Source: Stenopsyche tienmushanensis (taxonomy: Eukaryota > Arthropoda > Insecta > Trichoptera > Stenopsychidae). From it: a DNA stretch of 64,000 nucleotides. Positions 1 through 12,472 of this stretch are shown piece after piece (the stretch's first letter is position 1; every line of letters begins with the position of its first letter). The stretch spans positions 310,001 to 374,000 of the forward strand of contig WACJ01000113.1 in NCBI GenBank assembly GCA_008973525.1, written 5' to 3'. The notes under the pieces were generated by a model. That model saw only the letters and a list, made by a program, of their open reading frames with translations. It was not told where the DNA came from and did not search any database. The translations under genes were made by a program, and so were the position numbers.

Positions 1-3000
1 AAGTTTAAGTTTTTATTATAAAATGGTAGTCCCTGTAAACTATCATTATGCATTCATGTTTTATATTTGGATTCGTACCTTCTTCTGTAAAAATGCATAT
101 AAACATATAAAAGTATTTCACTCACACGTTCACTTGATATGCAACTACTCTAATAGTTACTATTGTACTGAAATGAGACTGTATATATAAAATATCAAAG
201 CATCTTTCAATTTGAACAAACTCGCTACGAATCCTTCATTACTTCCTTTCATACAGAGGCAGATATTATGAAACGATTCTCGTACGAATAAAATTCAATA
301 ATCTTACTATATTGTTAAAAATAGTTTTATACAGTGGAATACACACAAGTTTGATGGAAGAAGGTCCAGGGAGTATTCAAATAAATTCAAGGGGGTAAAC
401 TTCCCCGATAAGATCCATTCGTGGATATTTTTAGATACATAACGACACGTGCCTTCACATTGAAAAATAAAATCCTCAGTGTTTGACTACTTTTGTATAA
501 TTAATTTTGCAAGTTGTACTATTTAATTCATTTCCTAAAATCGTTTTAAGTTTAAGTCTGAATTAAAAACATACAATTTATATATATCAAACTAATTTCT
601 ATAATGGTAATTCTGTTTTTAAATTTGTTGTAAAAAGAAATATTTGGTGCCTTTTTAATTTGTAGTTTCTCCCTATAAATAAACGGAGTTTCTCTAAAAT
701 GGTTTCCACTTTAAACCTGCTTGATACCTCTATTTCGTTAATGTTATCCACTTGAGCCTTGCCCGATCTTTCTTTAATAGAAGAAGCTAATGGTTTCAAT
801 CCATCCCTCGGCCATCGTCATTGGAACTGGTAGACTCTACTGGCTAAAGAGGGATCGTAAAAATTCAAGTGCCATCCATTTCGCACGTGGAAGCTTCGCA
901 TTGGAACTAAATCTTCTTAGTTGATCATTAATATTCATTTCAGACAGTATGTGCAAAAATGAGGGTTTATTTGCGAGTTAAAGTACAATAAACTTGGCGA
1001 ACGTTTTGCATAAAATATATTAGCGTTAATTGAGGCTGCCGCATAGCTAACCGCCATGGGATTTAGCTATGAAAACTAAAACGCAGAGATGAGGAAAATC
1101 TCCTCGCCACAAAACCGCCGTACGGAATCTACATAAGAAAAGATCTTGTTTCAATCCTATATTCATATTAGAAGTAATTTTAGTCGATGTTTTGTCTTTC
1201 GTCGTCGTTCTAATTCACTCCTCGCATATCCAGAGCCGTTTTGTTAGTCTGCGCCTATTTAACGTTCTCCTCTTCCCGTTCGATCATCAATCCAACTTAC
1301 GAACCGGGAAAAAACGAATTTGACGTTAATGCGATCGTAATACTGTCGTAATGGCATTGAAATAAAATTTATATTTTTCATACGAAATTTAACATCGCAT
1401 TAATGGTATCTCATGGGCCCTGAGAGATCTTCTGCCAGTATATATTTCAAGTTCGGAAAAAGGCACCGGATTACATATCGATTGGTTGTTTCCGTTTACA
1501 GTTTCCTATTTTTTCAATAGATGCATATCTGAAGAATGCCTCAGATGCTTCAGCATTTGAAGAATTCATCATTCACCTTCTGTACTTATGTAGTTATTAA
1601 GATTTCATCTACCGGCGTCTGCTATAATATTCCTAATATTAAACAATTTGCAAGAGTAAGCACCAGTTAATTAAAATTCTCAGTATTTCCTACTTATTTT
1701 TTCTTGAGGGAAGCCATGAAATGTTTTTTAAGGGCAGCAAAAGTAATTATAAGTTACACTCATGTTGTTCCGTTTTGTTCTCGGTCTTAATTTGAGCTCC
1801 CTTAGAACTTTTAAGACAACTTTCATCTTAAACTTTTTATTTATTCGGAAGTGCTTTCTTCACCTTGCGGTTGGGAAGGCATTTGATTTTCTCCATTAAA
1901 ACGCACCCGAGATGGGAAATGAAATTACAGTAAATTCCAATAAACGGTATACCCCGCAGCAATGTCTGCTTTCGTGTTTGTGGCCAACGCTGGTTATATT
2001 TTAATTTGGGCCTCTCGAATTCTGAATTTTAAATGATCCTCCTTTAATTTCCCCCAAATTAATTTCTTCAAATTGAAGCAAAATATGTGAGTACCCTTCA
2101 CATTGTACAAATTTACCCAAAAGTCTAATTAGAGACAATGTATGAGATGCTTATCAAACTATTTGAATCAATATATATATGTAGGGAGTTTAAGCGCATG
2201 CAAAATAATTGCGGACCATAAAATCGTTTTTAGAAGTTGGAAGTTTTACTGTTTTGGCCCCAAAAATGTAATTTATAGCATCGTTATTTGAGCACGCAAT
2301 CGTAATAAATACACTTAACACATAAAAGAGTACAATTAAAGTGAAATATGATTATTAATGAAATGCGGCTCTGAATATGCGTAACGCAAGGACCACCAAT
2401 ACATCAACCATTAAAATCGACGTAATTATGTAACGTTGAATATTTGTGTAATATGATTCGACAATATCCGATCTTTGAGCAGTGATATGTGATTGAATTA
2501 AATTGTGGTTGGCTGATACTCACGACGTGGGAAGGTCCTATCCAACAATACATACACACATATATTTTCACATATAGGATTAAATTAAATTTTATTCTAA
2601 GAAATTTAATATTTTCCACAATAATTAAATTTTAAATATATTTATCGTATTGCTTTAGAATTCAGTTTATATATTGACATCTGTTAAAATCTGTCGCCAT
2701 TGGTCTTTATTATCTTATTTTATTTGGCTAGTTCGAGATTCAAAGTGCTTTGAACTTCCCTTTTGCAGCAATCTATCCATCGGAGTCTATCTCTCCGATT
2801 TGCCCTATTTGCTAGCTACGTGACACAGAATGTTCTGCACTGATTTAAATACTATTTTGTGAATCTGACCAAAAAAGAAAATTCAGCTTAATGAAAATGC
2901 ATATTTTATTATATATTTTTAAATGTTGCAAGATCAATAAGATAGATATTAACTTTGTATTGGCACAAATAAAAAAAATATGTTTAAATGACGTTTATAT

Positions 3001-5321
3001 ATTTTTTGTGCTACTGTTTTTATTCAGGTATTTTTCTCGCATTTCAGCACGAAGTATTATAAGTCTACAGAGGGGTGAAAAGTAATTAGTAAGGATAAAG
3101 TTGCATTGCCATAAAAATTGCTAATGTTGTTTCATAACTTTCCAGGGCAGATCAAGGATTATTAAATTATTCCGACGGGGTGGTATAAAGATTACTGCTT
3201 GCTCAATAATGGAGATTTACATTTCTTATGGGGTTGTATAAATAGCCGCTATTTTATTCCCTCCTGTTGTGTTCGACCTCGAAAAATGTGCGGTTTTCCA
3301 CCGCAGTATTTTATGGTGGATTTCGAAAATAAACAACGCCATTTTTCAAATTGATTTTTTATCCGTTGCTTAATATTAATGCCATTTTTTTTTATTGTTA
3401 TAGGTATGTAGCACGAAACTGACGATTCAACAACACGACCTTTTAGAACTATTTTTTTAGTAAGTAAAACCGTAATAATTAAAAAAAACTTCTTTCAATA
3501 AAAAAACCTTCATGAAGAAAAATCATTATTAAAAAAATATGCACACATAATGAGCTTTACCACATAAACTTTTTCATGTATATTAAAGAAATGTTTGTTT
3601 TTCCATTCTCTGAAATCCGATATTATTCAAACCGTAATTGTAGTATACATTTTAACTTTCTTTCTAATTATGAATGTTTTTATAATTAAAAGCCACCCTT
3701 TAAGGGAGTAAAAAAATTTACTGTACCAAATTATTAAAATAAAATGTATTTTTTATGATTGAATAATGATCATTTAACTTTACTTAAACTATTTGTAATT
3801 ATATATACGAGTATCATCTATTAGAAATCTTGTATCTTTATCGTTTTAATTACCTTTAAAATTGGTTATAATTCTATTTAGCGATAATTTTTAATTATAC
3901 GTTTGTTAAAAAAAATATTTGAAAAAGTTTTCTTGTGTTCTGCGGTTTATGCAGTTATTGCGAACATGAGAATTCTCGTGTCCCGCTGTTAACGTGTTAA
4001 CTTCAAATACAACTTTATTTACCGTAGACTCATACATGCGTCCGGGCAGTGATAGGTAGTTGCTTCGAATCAAATTAAATTGATTTTTCCAGATCCAGTT
4101 TTTAAAGATATATCAGAATTATATTAAATTTTCATTGTATTATATATTGTAAAATTGATTTTTTCCCTTCTCAATATTGTATTTTAAAATATAACGTTTT
4201 TAGAAAATGTGTCAAGCTCCTCTTTTAAAGTATTATTTTTAAACGGCACGATAGTTTGCACGAAGTAAACTCAAGTACGAAAGCCACTCGATCTAAGCCA
4301 CTTTATATGAATGGTTGACAGTTTATGGTATACTTCCAGTTAAAACCTCTCATGTTGCGGCAATTTTAAATAAAAGTGTGACTTAATTGATGCTTTACAT
4401 GCAGTTATATTTGGATTATATTGTATTATGTTTTAAATATATATATTGTTTTATATGATATTAAATGCATTGTTTTGTATTGTCGTGGATATATCGCGAT
4501 ATAAATAAAAAAGTTCAGTTGGCAAAGTGTAGTTTTCGAGTAGATTTGGTGCTTGAACGCAAAATGGATTTATCCTGTAGATTTGGCCGGGATATAAAGG
4601 CAGAGCGAGGAAGTGTCAAATGTCGATAAGAATACCGTTTTGGAATTGCAGAAGGCTAGGATGGCTTGGTTTCGATTTTCTAGTTCACCTGCACTACACG
4701 TATTCGGATTGGAGTGTCACCTGTTGAACACTTTTCAACTCACCTGTTCCGCAAAGCTATATTTAGCAGCAAGGTCTCTACATGTAATGGGCTCAAATGC
4801 ACTTCATAATTTCACATCCTGGCGGAAATGGTTCGCCTATTGACGTTTCATAATGGCGTAATTATGTTTGTCTGTACGTCGCGTCCTATTAAAATTTTGC
4901 ACCATTTTTGTGCGATTATTGCTTCGTCCATAATGGACGTTAACGGGGTCATATTCGAGATATTTGCATGTGGCAGAACCTAATGACAGAGGCTTCCAAC
5001 GTAAAATTTACGAGGGTCGCTCTGGCATTCTAATGACTTCAGTCCGGTCTCGAAACAACACCCATAACTATACAAATCATTTTAAGTACAGAACAAGTTA
5101 GGGAAGGCTCAAACTTCACATATTTACACTTTGAATACAGATCGGGGCGAAGTTTTCAAATAAAGTGAGATGAACGAAGTTTTTATGCCTTTTAATGGAC
5201 CGAATTGTAAATTTGTGGTTTCAACCGGAAGTATGCACATTTTGGTGAAAATTTGACACAATGAATTGTTGTGTATACAAAAGAAGATTGTTGAACTGCA
5301 AATCATTTTTTTTATCAAATG
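1..5321. other. Intergenic, no gene recognised
   Basis: No convincing coding frame: all open frames are short and resemble no family I know. Most of the stretch is AT-rich with homopolymer runs. Islands of more balanced base composition stand out at about 1020-1330, 3150-3370 and 4510-5050. The last has an octamer-like ATTTGCAT near 4962 and several TAAT/ATTA cores. The islands lack stop-free frames and transposon motifs, so they are candidates for conserved non-coding or regulatory DNA, by inference only. Confidence 0.5.
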
Positions 5322-5630
5322 TAGGTATGGTGGATTAGACCCTAGATTATAAAGTTTATAGTTCAAATCTAGATTGTGGATTTTTTTTTTTAAACAATAT
5401 CAACAAATTTATGTGACTGGAAGTATTGATATTACTGATAGATCACTTCAATCCAAATATACCTTGATGTTCTGGATCTAAAAAAATAAATACTGAGGCT
5501 ATTAAATAAAGTCGTGTAGAGACGTCTAAGAGTGGCTGATTTGCAACAATAATTAAAACCTGGTCATAAATCCTTTCCTATGTAAGATTTTTATTCAAAT
5601 AATCATATTTTTACATAACCATGATAGAAG
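5322..5630 (+). repeat. SINE-like dispersed repeat, copy B
   Basis: One of at least three related sequences in the window (others at about 24236-24545 and 56523-56795, with partial copies near 19258 and 54598). The shared core here is CTGATTTGCAACAATAATTA at about 5536-5555. A second shared block, TCAAATAATC, follows about 50 bp later. The 5' part, near 5350-5375, has a degenerate pol III box-B-like TTCAAATC, suggesting a tRNA-derived SINE. That origin is inference; the repetition itself is seen in the sequence. Copies are strongly diverged, so the family looks old. Confidence 0.5.
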
Positions 5631-8256
5631 GCAATGGGAGATCATCGCATAAAAAATAAATCATCAACATTAAGAAAAAGCGACTAGAAAATAGGTCAAA
5701 ATTCGGCTATTTTGTATCATGCACTTTATCTCTCGGTAATTCAAAATTATTTTCTGGAGCATTAATTATTATAAATCAAATTCAATTGGTCTATTTCAGG
5801 TCAGATGAAGCTTCACAAATACCCATTTTCTGCAGTAACAAATATTGCTTTATTCCCGGGTATACCTCTATTTTAATGGAAATATGTTATTATGTTGCAT
5901 ATTAAATATTTTTATAATCATAATTATATTTTTAAAGCGTAATTTAAAGCTAAAAAACGGTTAAAAGTAGATAAGACACATTCGTGTAAGAACAATTTTC
6001 TCTTTAATACCTTACGAGATGATTAAGATACATAGTGCAAGAAAATAATGACGAGCAAATCTCTTAAGTTCGCTTATGATCTCACCTTTGAAAGTTGATA
6101 ACCATGGGAAATAATGCCATATATTTTATGTGTTACGACTATTAAAGTATTGTAATTTTCTTCTGGCAGAAACAGACAATGAACGCGATGTAAAATGTCA
6201 TACAACCATTGTTAAAATGATAAAGATCATAAGCATATGTCATCAAATACAAAATCAAACTCTCCACACGATCTTTATTAAATGCATTTAAGCACCTAGT
6301 TGTTTTAATTTCATGCCAACTCCTATCACGGGCAATAAATTATCAAGTCACTGGTTATTCAGAACAGTTGGCGTTTTTGGAACGTAATTTTACGAATTTA
6401 AAAAAGTATCTATTCCAATTTAAATATGAAGTTTGCGGCGAATTAACGCTATATTTATTAATTTATACCATGGTATTCAGAATTATTTCCTGCTGTTTGG
6501 GCTTCATTTTGATATTATAGCCCAGAATCAGTTTAATTTTGTAAAAACGCTGGAAAATTTAAAGTATGTATATTATATAACGCATCATTCAATAGTTCGT
6601 AAAATATAATTCGTCATAGAAGTAATAAAACAACAAAATGTTGTTTTATAACGTAAAATATATTTGTTATACGTTCTCATTTTGTATTGTAGCTATTTGT
6701 AATTAAGGTATACATTTTCCTCCAAGCAAGGAATTCAATTTCCTTCATAATATTGAAGATTGTGATTGACTTCCAATGTCAAGAGTATTATGTGTACGGT
6801 TTGAGAATATCTTAAATATTGATTGTCATATCACTTACCTGACCTTTGACCTTAATTGCTTTGATGTAAACCGAAGAAATTGTGTACACAGAATTTTAGT
6901 TATTAATTTTTGTTCTCCCTCGATGTAATTCATATAATATTTGAATTTTTATATATGTATATAATATAATATATAATAATTTGCATAATTTATGTTTAGA
7001 TTTCCTTTAAAAGTATGTTAATTAAATGGCTATTTTAGATACTTTGTTCATGGATATATATCGAGACTTTGTTGTAATACATTTTTTTTATTTATGACGA
7101 ATGACATCTGAAGACTCCGTATATATAATGGGAAATACGCTGAATTATTGCGCGTCTAACCATGAATTTATGGTCGGAATATTAATGATTGAGAATTCAT
7201 AATGTCATCCATTAAAATGGATGGGCTTCTGGGACCATATGAGAAAATGTGATAGGACGTGAGATCCTTGTTATATTAATCGAGCCTTTATCAGATTAAT
7301 TATGATTTATCACATCGTCGGATTTGAACTCTCTTCGGGTTCTCTTCGCTCCACGAAACGGCAATGTTTGCAGATTTTACCATCTTGCACAGTTGAGTCG
7401 CTTTTCGGTTACGCTCAAAACGACAATTTTAATCGTTAGGTGCTTTTCATCGGCAAACGCGTACTTTTACGCCTGACGATCACTGCTAAACATTATACCG
7501 TGACGCCAATGTCAACAACCTCATGCTAATTTTCTTATGGCAATGCAAATAAGGAAAATCACGAAAAACTCCAGTATCTTTGTTACTTCTTCGATATAAA
7601 ATGCGATTTTTAAAATACATCAAAATTGAAATAAATTACACATACCGTTAATAATTATATTTAATAAACGCCATGCGATCGTAGTTCAATGAACCAATTT
7701 TTTGTTGGCTATATTATGTGGTCATGGACCTGCAATTACCAATTTGTCCATTCGCTTAATAATTTGTCGCGTTAATCGCGTTTTAATTCCGCACACAAAG
7801 GACGCGAATAATAGTCATAATTTAAGCCGTCGCGCTCAAGTGACATAATTTCATGTGAATACTTGTCGCGTATGGAATATTAATAAATGGACATCGAATG
7901 AGGCATTGCATTATATTTCGAATTTTACAGAGGGAACACTTCCATCCGATGCTCCAGTTTCAAATGTGTTTCTGCATCTATCCTTGAATTTAAAAGCTCT
8001 TAAATTTACACCAGCCTTGCTACTTTTTAATTCTGACATTTATAAGGCTTTTGCATCCAGTAAGCACGACTTTTTAACTCTTTTCTACAATTTCATTACA
8101 ATTTTTATTCAAATTGAAATTCCAAGGAAGAAATTTGACTTAAATAGACCTTACTATTAATTTAACGCTGTCATTTTTTTATCTATCATCATTTATCTAT
8201 AAATTAAAACTGCTACATATGTAACCAAAGATAATATCGATTTTATTTAATACTTA
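5631..8256. other. Intergenic, no gene recognised
   Basis: No coding family recognised. A short perfect stem-loop (11-bp arms at 6625-6635 and 6639-6649, 3-nt loop) is present. The sequence at 6583-6601 recurs almost exactly at 24159-24178 and may be a transposon end. Islands of balanced composition with many homeodomain-type TAAT cores lie at about 7100-7560 and 7680-7860, and could be regulatory. A TA-rich tract lies at about 6953-6982. Confidence 0.45.
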
Positions 8257-9437
8257 TTAGCTTGAGTCATAAATAGTTGCCGATTTTTTTTTCATAAATT
8301 TATTCAGCTTTAACAAAATAGTAGAGCAATATTACTCTACTACATGTTCATCATTATTAGTGATAATTTTCTCCTATTTTACTGGTAACTTATCAATACT
8401 TTCTTCATAAAATTTAGCAGGTTTTGATGAAAGAAATTTTCGATAGCGTGTTTCACTTCCTATTCATTTTTGATTTTTTTTCCATTTTAGAAATTTTGCA
8501 AAGAACAGAATAGGTACTTATCAATTGGGGTAAGATACGGGGAGTATGGGAGATGAGGTAAAACAGATCACCCAAGTTCCACAATTTTTCACTGCGTCAA
8601 CTTTGCTGCATGCATTTTTGCATTATCGTGTAACAGTATGACATTTTTCCGATTGACAGGAGAAGGGCGTTTTTCTTGAACATGTTATAGCTGTTGAGTA
8701 TGTTTATCGGTACTGTAATAATAATTTTTATTTTTCTATGAATATTGGCTTTAGGATTTGTTAAAGGTGATTGATCTTTATCAAGGCACTGTCTTTTGCA
8801 TACAACATTATAGTACATTACACATTTTTCATCTCCAGTAATTATTCTGTTTTAAAAAGGCTATTTTTTTGTCGTGAGACCTGCTGTTGCCTTCACTAAG
8901 AATATGTGGTACTCATCCAGCCAATTTGTTAACCTTCCCCAATTTTTCAAAGTGCCGGTAAATGGTGGATTGTTACGTATTTAGCTTCCCAGACAATTCC
9001 CTTGTTGAATGGCTTTTGTTCCAATAACACATTTAAAATATCTTCATCAAAGTCGGAAGGGCGACCCATCTTTTGTTCATCTTTTAGGGTCTCATCTTCC
9101 GACCAAAATTTTAAAAATCAATTTCTTAATGTTCATTTACTCACTGCTCCTTTACCGTATATATCGTATATTTTTGTAGCCATAGCCAGAGAGTATGACT
9201 GTTACCTTGTTTAAACTCCTAATGCATTATATGACAAAAATGCACTTTTGATTTTCCATTTTATGGATAAAAAAACTATTACATAAGATGTGATATGGTT
9301 AACTGTTATCAAAAGACTGATAGGACTCAAACCTGTCTAATGATACCCTAGACTCACTAATACGGATGACTTCTTAAGGATAAATCCGATAATAATTATT
9401 GTATCTCACAGTGTACTTCTATTGATTGTAACATTAA
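8257..9437 (-). mobile_element. Decayed mariner element, copy 1
   Basis: A full-length-looking, inactive mariner of about 1.18 kb. The left end starts TTAGCTTGAGTCATAAATAG next to a TA dinucleotide. The right end, near 9437, is degraded. Read on the minus strand, stretches of mariner transposase appear in the expected order: KRQCLDKDQSPL then NPKANIH (about 8720-8795), LLHDNAKMHAAKL containing the second catalytic Asp (about 8600-8660), and YLTPIDKYLF with the third catalytic Asp followed by LQNFLNGKK (about 8460-8530). Frameshifts and stops interrupt the frame throughout, so it cannot make transposase. The plus-strand copy at 53360 is clearly the same family over the 5' region and first half of the gene. 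Exact mariner subfamily not assigned. Confidence 0.85.
8400..9215 (-). pseudogene. Mariner transposase pseudogene (copy 1)
   Basis: Remains of a DD34D transposase, which in life would cut and paste the element at TA sites. The block around the first catalytic Asp (GDEK, near 8830) is preserved. The second Asp is in LLHDN and the third is in PID of the YSPDLAPSD-type motif, where the upstream D is replaced by Y. Ordinary frame breaks separate the blocks, for example between the KRQ..DKDQSPL block and the HDN block. The longest intact run, about 70 residues at 8597-8818, covers only part of the catalytic core and then runs out of frame. No selection for function is apparent. Confidence 0.8.
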
Positions 9438-11741
9438 CTAGTTAAATATCTATTTTGAAAACAACAGTTTTATTATGCATTGTGGAACTCTTATATATTG
9501 TGGAATGGTTCTAATATATCTATTAGCTGGAGGATATATTCCTTAACACTTTAAGATCCGGACTCACATTTTCGCATGATAGCAGTACTAACGTTTTAAT
9601 GTAATTTTTAGCACGTATAACGTGTGAGTAAACTTTTAAGCTAAAAGGCGATTATGGAGCATAAAAAGTTAACCATTTACAGTCCCCGCCCTACTTATTT
9701 CAGCAATGCAACAGATAGCTTAAAGAAGGCTGAAAAAAGACGTCTTCTCTCAATTAGAAGTCAAGACTTTAATTCGATTTGTACTCCAATATTCCTCATT
9801 ATTACGTGATTAGACTGCATAACTCGTTAGATCCGCTCTGCGTTGAATTAAAATAGCCAATTTTCATCGAGTTATTTTTAACCCATACTACACTTCGGAT
9901 TTATATTTCATTGCTCATACTTTGCGATACGTTCCATTTCATGCCCCTACATTGACTGTTAGACACTATAAAGGAACTTTTTTACAGACGCCATTTCATG
10001 CAAATCTTCAATTCTGAAGGCGTCTTACATGAATTTTCTTTTACACTGAAAGATTCTCACATTATTTTAATTTTAACAACGTGGTTCATAAACATCCCAC
10101 GTCAAACTTGAACATCTTATTATATCAGAAGGACACTAAAAGCTTTTTTAAATTATGTTTTTAGCCCGTGTTGCTGTATCAAAGATCTGAGAGACACACT
10201 GACGGAATATGAAATCGTATATTTGTATTCAAACCATATTCTATTTTGTGATGCAAACATATTTTAATAGTTAATTTATAAATTATATTCCTTATACATA
10301 CCATTAACCTTTCGAGCTAAAAACTCACATATGAAAAATCTCAAATATATGTTATTTTTATGATATTTTTCAGAGTAAGCATAAAATGTCATAAATTATT
10401 TCTGCCGTACCATGCGGTGATAAATTCGCACTCACCACAAAGGATAAGTTATTACACAAATAAAGATGGCAATAGAAAAAATTTGGCTGAAAATAGCCTC
10501 CTGTATTATTGGAGCCTCTCTTTCATTTCCGTTCTTCTACAGTTATGAACAGCGAAGCTTTATTTACACCGCACAAGTTGTGCCAATCGTAAAGTTCTTC
10601 GCGGAAAACAGTCTTTCTTTGGTTCAGGCCTGTTTTATTCCAACAGCAGCACGCTTGCGTGAGGGAACATAACTTGTTAAGCTTCGTGCTAAATTGTGTA
10701 GCCAGCTTCTGCAACGAGGATCCTGCTAACAAATATTGCTCTTACCCAACTTCCTGGCGCTAAGCGTGATCCGTCCAACTTTATATGGGTCAGCGTGATT
10801 TCGGCAGATGAGTGGATTATTTCCATCCCAAAGTATAGATAAAAAGGGCATGCTTTTGGCATAAATCAGATTATGGACGCTATCAATATAATCGGGTTAC
10901 CTCGACGATATGAATCGTAATTGCGGAATTCAATTATGCGTAATGGCGCAATGTAATATAAGTTGAATAAGTAACTTTGTCACATGGCGCCAGTTCTAAT
11001 TTATGTTGTCAATTCGTATTAATGGGTCAAAGGCTTCTTCCACACATTCATCACGTCGAATCTATGGTTAGCATGAATTAAAGTAGCATATCATTCGTAA
11101 TTATAAATTGTGATAATGGCTTCTATTGGTGGCAAATGATTGCAAAAGGTTATATACTTATATTTAGAGCACGGCTCAAACGGAATCAATTTATGAGTTT
11201 TTAATGCTCATAAAAATCAACATCGGCGAACGCGCCGAAATCAAACATTATAATATTGTTCGACCAAAGTTCGTTCAAATTTCGTATGAAATGCTGGTTT
11301 TCATAATGTGCATTAGCATTTATCCCGCTGCAACCTAGAAAAGTTGAATTTGAACCAACAACCGTGTGAATTCCAAATGCATGTTCTCAGTACTGAGCTA
11401 TTTTAGTCAGTACTTTGCCAGGTTAAATTAACAGTATGTTCGGAATCAAAACATTTCTGACTATTACTGTTTTTACAAACAAGTATTATAATAACATGAA
11501 ATTGCAATATCAACAAAGACACTTTTATTCCCTTGCATATTACAGGATCAACAAAACCAAATATTACTATTTGCTGATTTCAATTATATTTTCTAATATA
11601 TTTACTTATATATACTAAGCTAAAGCTATTATTAAACTTCCAGAAAACTACCAACAGTTAATTCTATTATAATCATTGAGTAAATATGGAAGTTATTGTG
11701 GAACCATATTACTTACGTGCCCATAGTGTTAGTTGATTTTT
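9438..11741. other. Intergenic, no gene recognised
   Basis: No recognisable coding sequence. Two islands of balanced composition stand out. One is at 9660-9960. A longer one at about 10740-11360 is dense in TAAT, TTTATG and ATAAA-type motifs and has no stop-free frame, so it is a candidate distal enhancer by composition only. Overlapping short open frames at 10360-10732 on both strands match no family I know. Confidence 0.45.
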
Positions 11742-11756
11742 AACCATTTTTTGGCA
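11742..11756. repeat. Target-site duplication, left copy (jockey LINE)
   Basis: The 15-bp sequence AACCATTTTTTGGCA is repeated exactly at 12458-12472. The two copies bracket the LINE fragment and mark its insertion site. Confidence 0.9.
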
Positions 11757-12457
11757 CTCCATATTTCGTCGGCGCAGTGCTCTCTCGGCCTCTAACAAAT
11801 TTTTATTATACAAAACGCTGATTCGACCTACACTCACATACGCCGCTCCCGTCTGGAGCAATATATGCAACACCAACTACAATAAACTTCAAATCGTACA
11901 AAACAAAGCCATAAAAATTGTTTTCAATACATTTCCATACACTAATCTTAAACGTTTTCACAATAAAATTAAGCTTCCTCTTATAAAGAATTTTTTTCAT
12001 AAGCTAACACTCAATTTTTACTCAAAAATTCCAAATCACACCAATCATCTCATATCTACACTCGGCGAATATACCACTCAAAACAATAATTTTAGATACG
12101 TTCACAAAATGCCTAAACATATTTTACTATAGTTGATAGTCATGAATGCGCGACGTATGAAGGATATATGATTGATTGATTAAATTATTTATTTTGTTTA
12201 GTTTGTAAGATAGTTTTTAAGGAATGTCGCAAAGGGGTTTTAAGTCTCCTATTTTTCCCCCTATATATATACAAAAATTAAATTAACTCTTATTATGTAA
12301 AATTTATTATAACTAAAATATATACTTGTAATTAAGATAAGGATAGTAATCTAAGACTTAAATTGTTAATCCATTTTTATGTAATTGTGTATATTGATAC
12401 ACCATTTTACCTTGCTATATTATATTTATTGAATAAAGGTTTATAAATAAATAAATA
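11757..12457 (+). mobile_element. 5'-truncated jockey-clade LINE
   Basis: A 701-bp 3' fragment of a non-LTR retrotransposon. It holds the end of the reverse-transcriptase ORF (stop at 12130-12132), a 3' UTR of about 300 bp, an AATAAA near 12432 and a (TAAA)-like tail at 12441-12457. Perfect 15-bp duplications flank it, the usual result of target-primed reverse transcription. The 5' end was lost at insertion, so it lacks endonuclease, most of the reverse transcriptase and any promoter. The uninterrupted residual frame and exact duplications suggest fairly recent insertion. Confidence 0.9.
11758..12132 (+). CDS. Jockey-type reverse transcriptase, C-terminal fragment
   Basis: About 124 codons open from the truncation point to a TAG stop. 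The readable protein contains LLYKTLIRPTLTYAAPVW, the motif that follows the reverse-transcriptase fingers/palm in jockey-clade elements, then KLQIVQNKAIKIV, also typical of the family. No start codon belongs to this fragment; the frame simply enters from the missing 5' part. The catalytic Asp residues of the polymerase are upstream and absent, so no activity is expected. The frame is undamaged to its natural stop, in contrast to the mariner and hAT relics in this window. Confidence 0.85.
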   Translation, partial: SIFRRRSALSASNKFLLYKTLIRPTLTYAAPVWSNICNTNYNKLQIVQNKAIKIVFNTFPYTNLKRFHNKIKLPLIKNFFHKLTLNFYSKIPNHTNHLISTLGEYTTQNNNFRYVHKMPKHILL

Positions 12458-12472
12458 AACCATTTTTTGGCA
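12458..12472. repeat. Target-site duplication, right copy (jockey LINE)
   Basis: Exact copy of the 15 bp at 11742-11756, directly after the A-rich tail of the LINE fragment. Confidence 0.9.

Noticed and set aside
1339..1356. TAATACTGTC string resembling the 5' end of miR-8/miR-236
   Set aside because: Only the first ten bases agree and no hairpin is formed.
7855..8160. 101-codon frame
   Set aside because: Starts at GTG, not ATG, has no domain and ends just before the mariner element; no evidence of coding.
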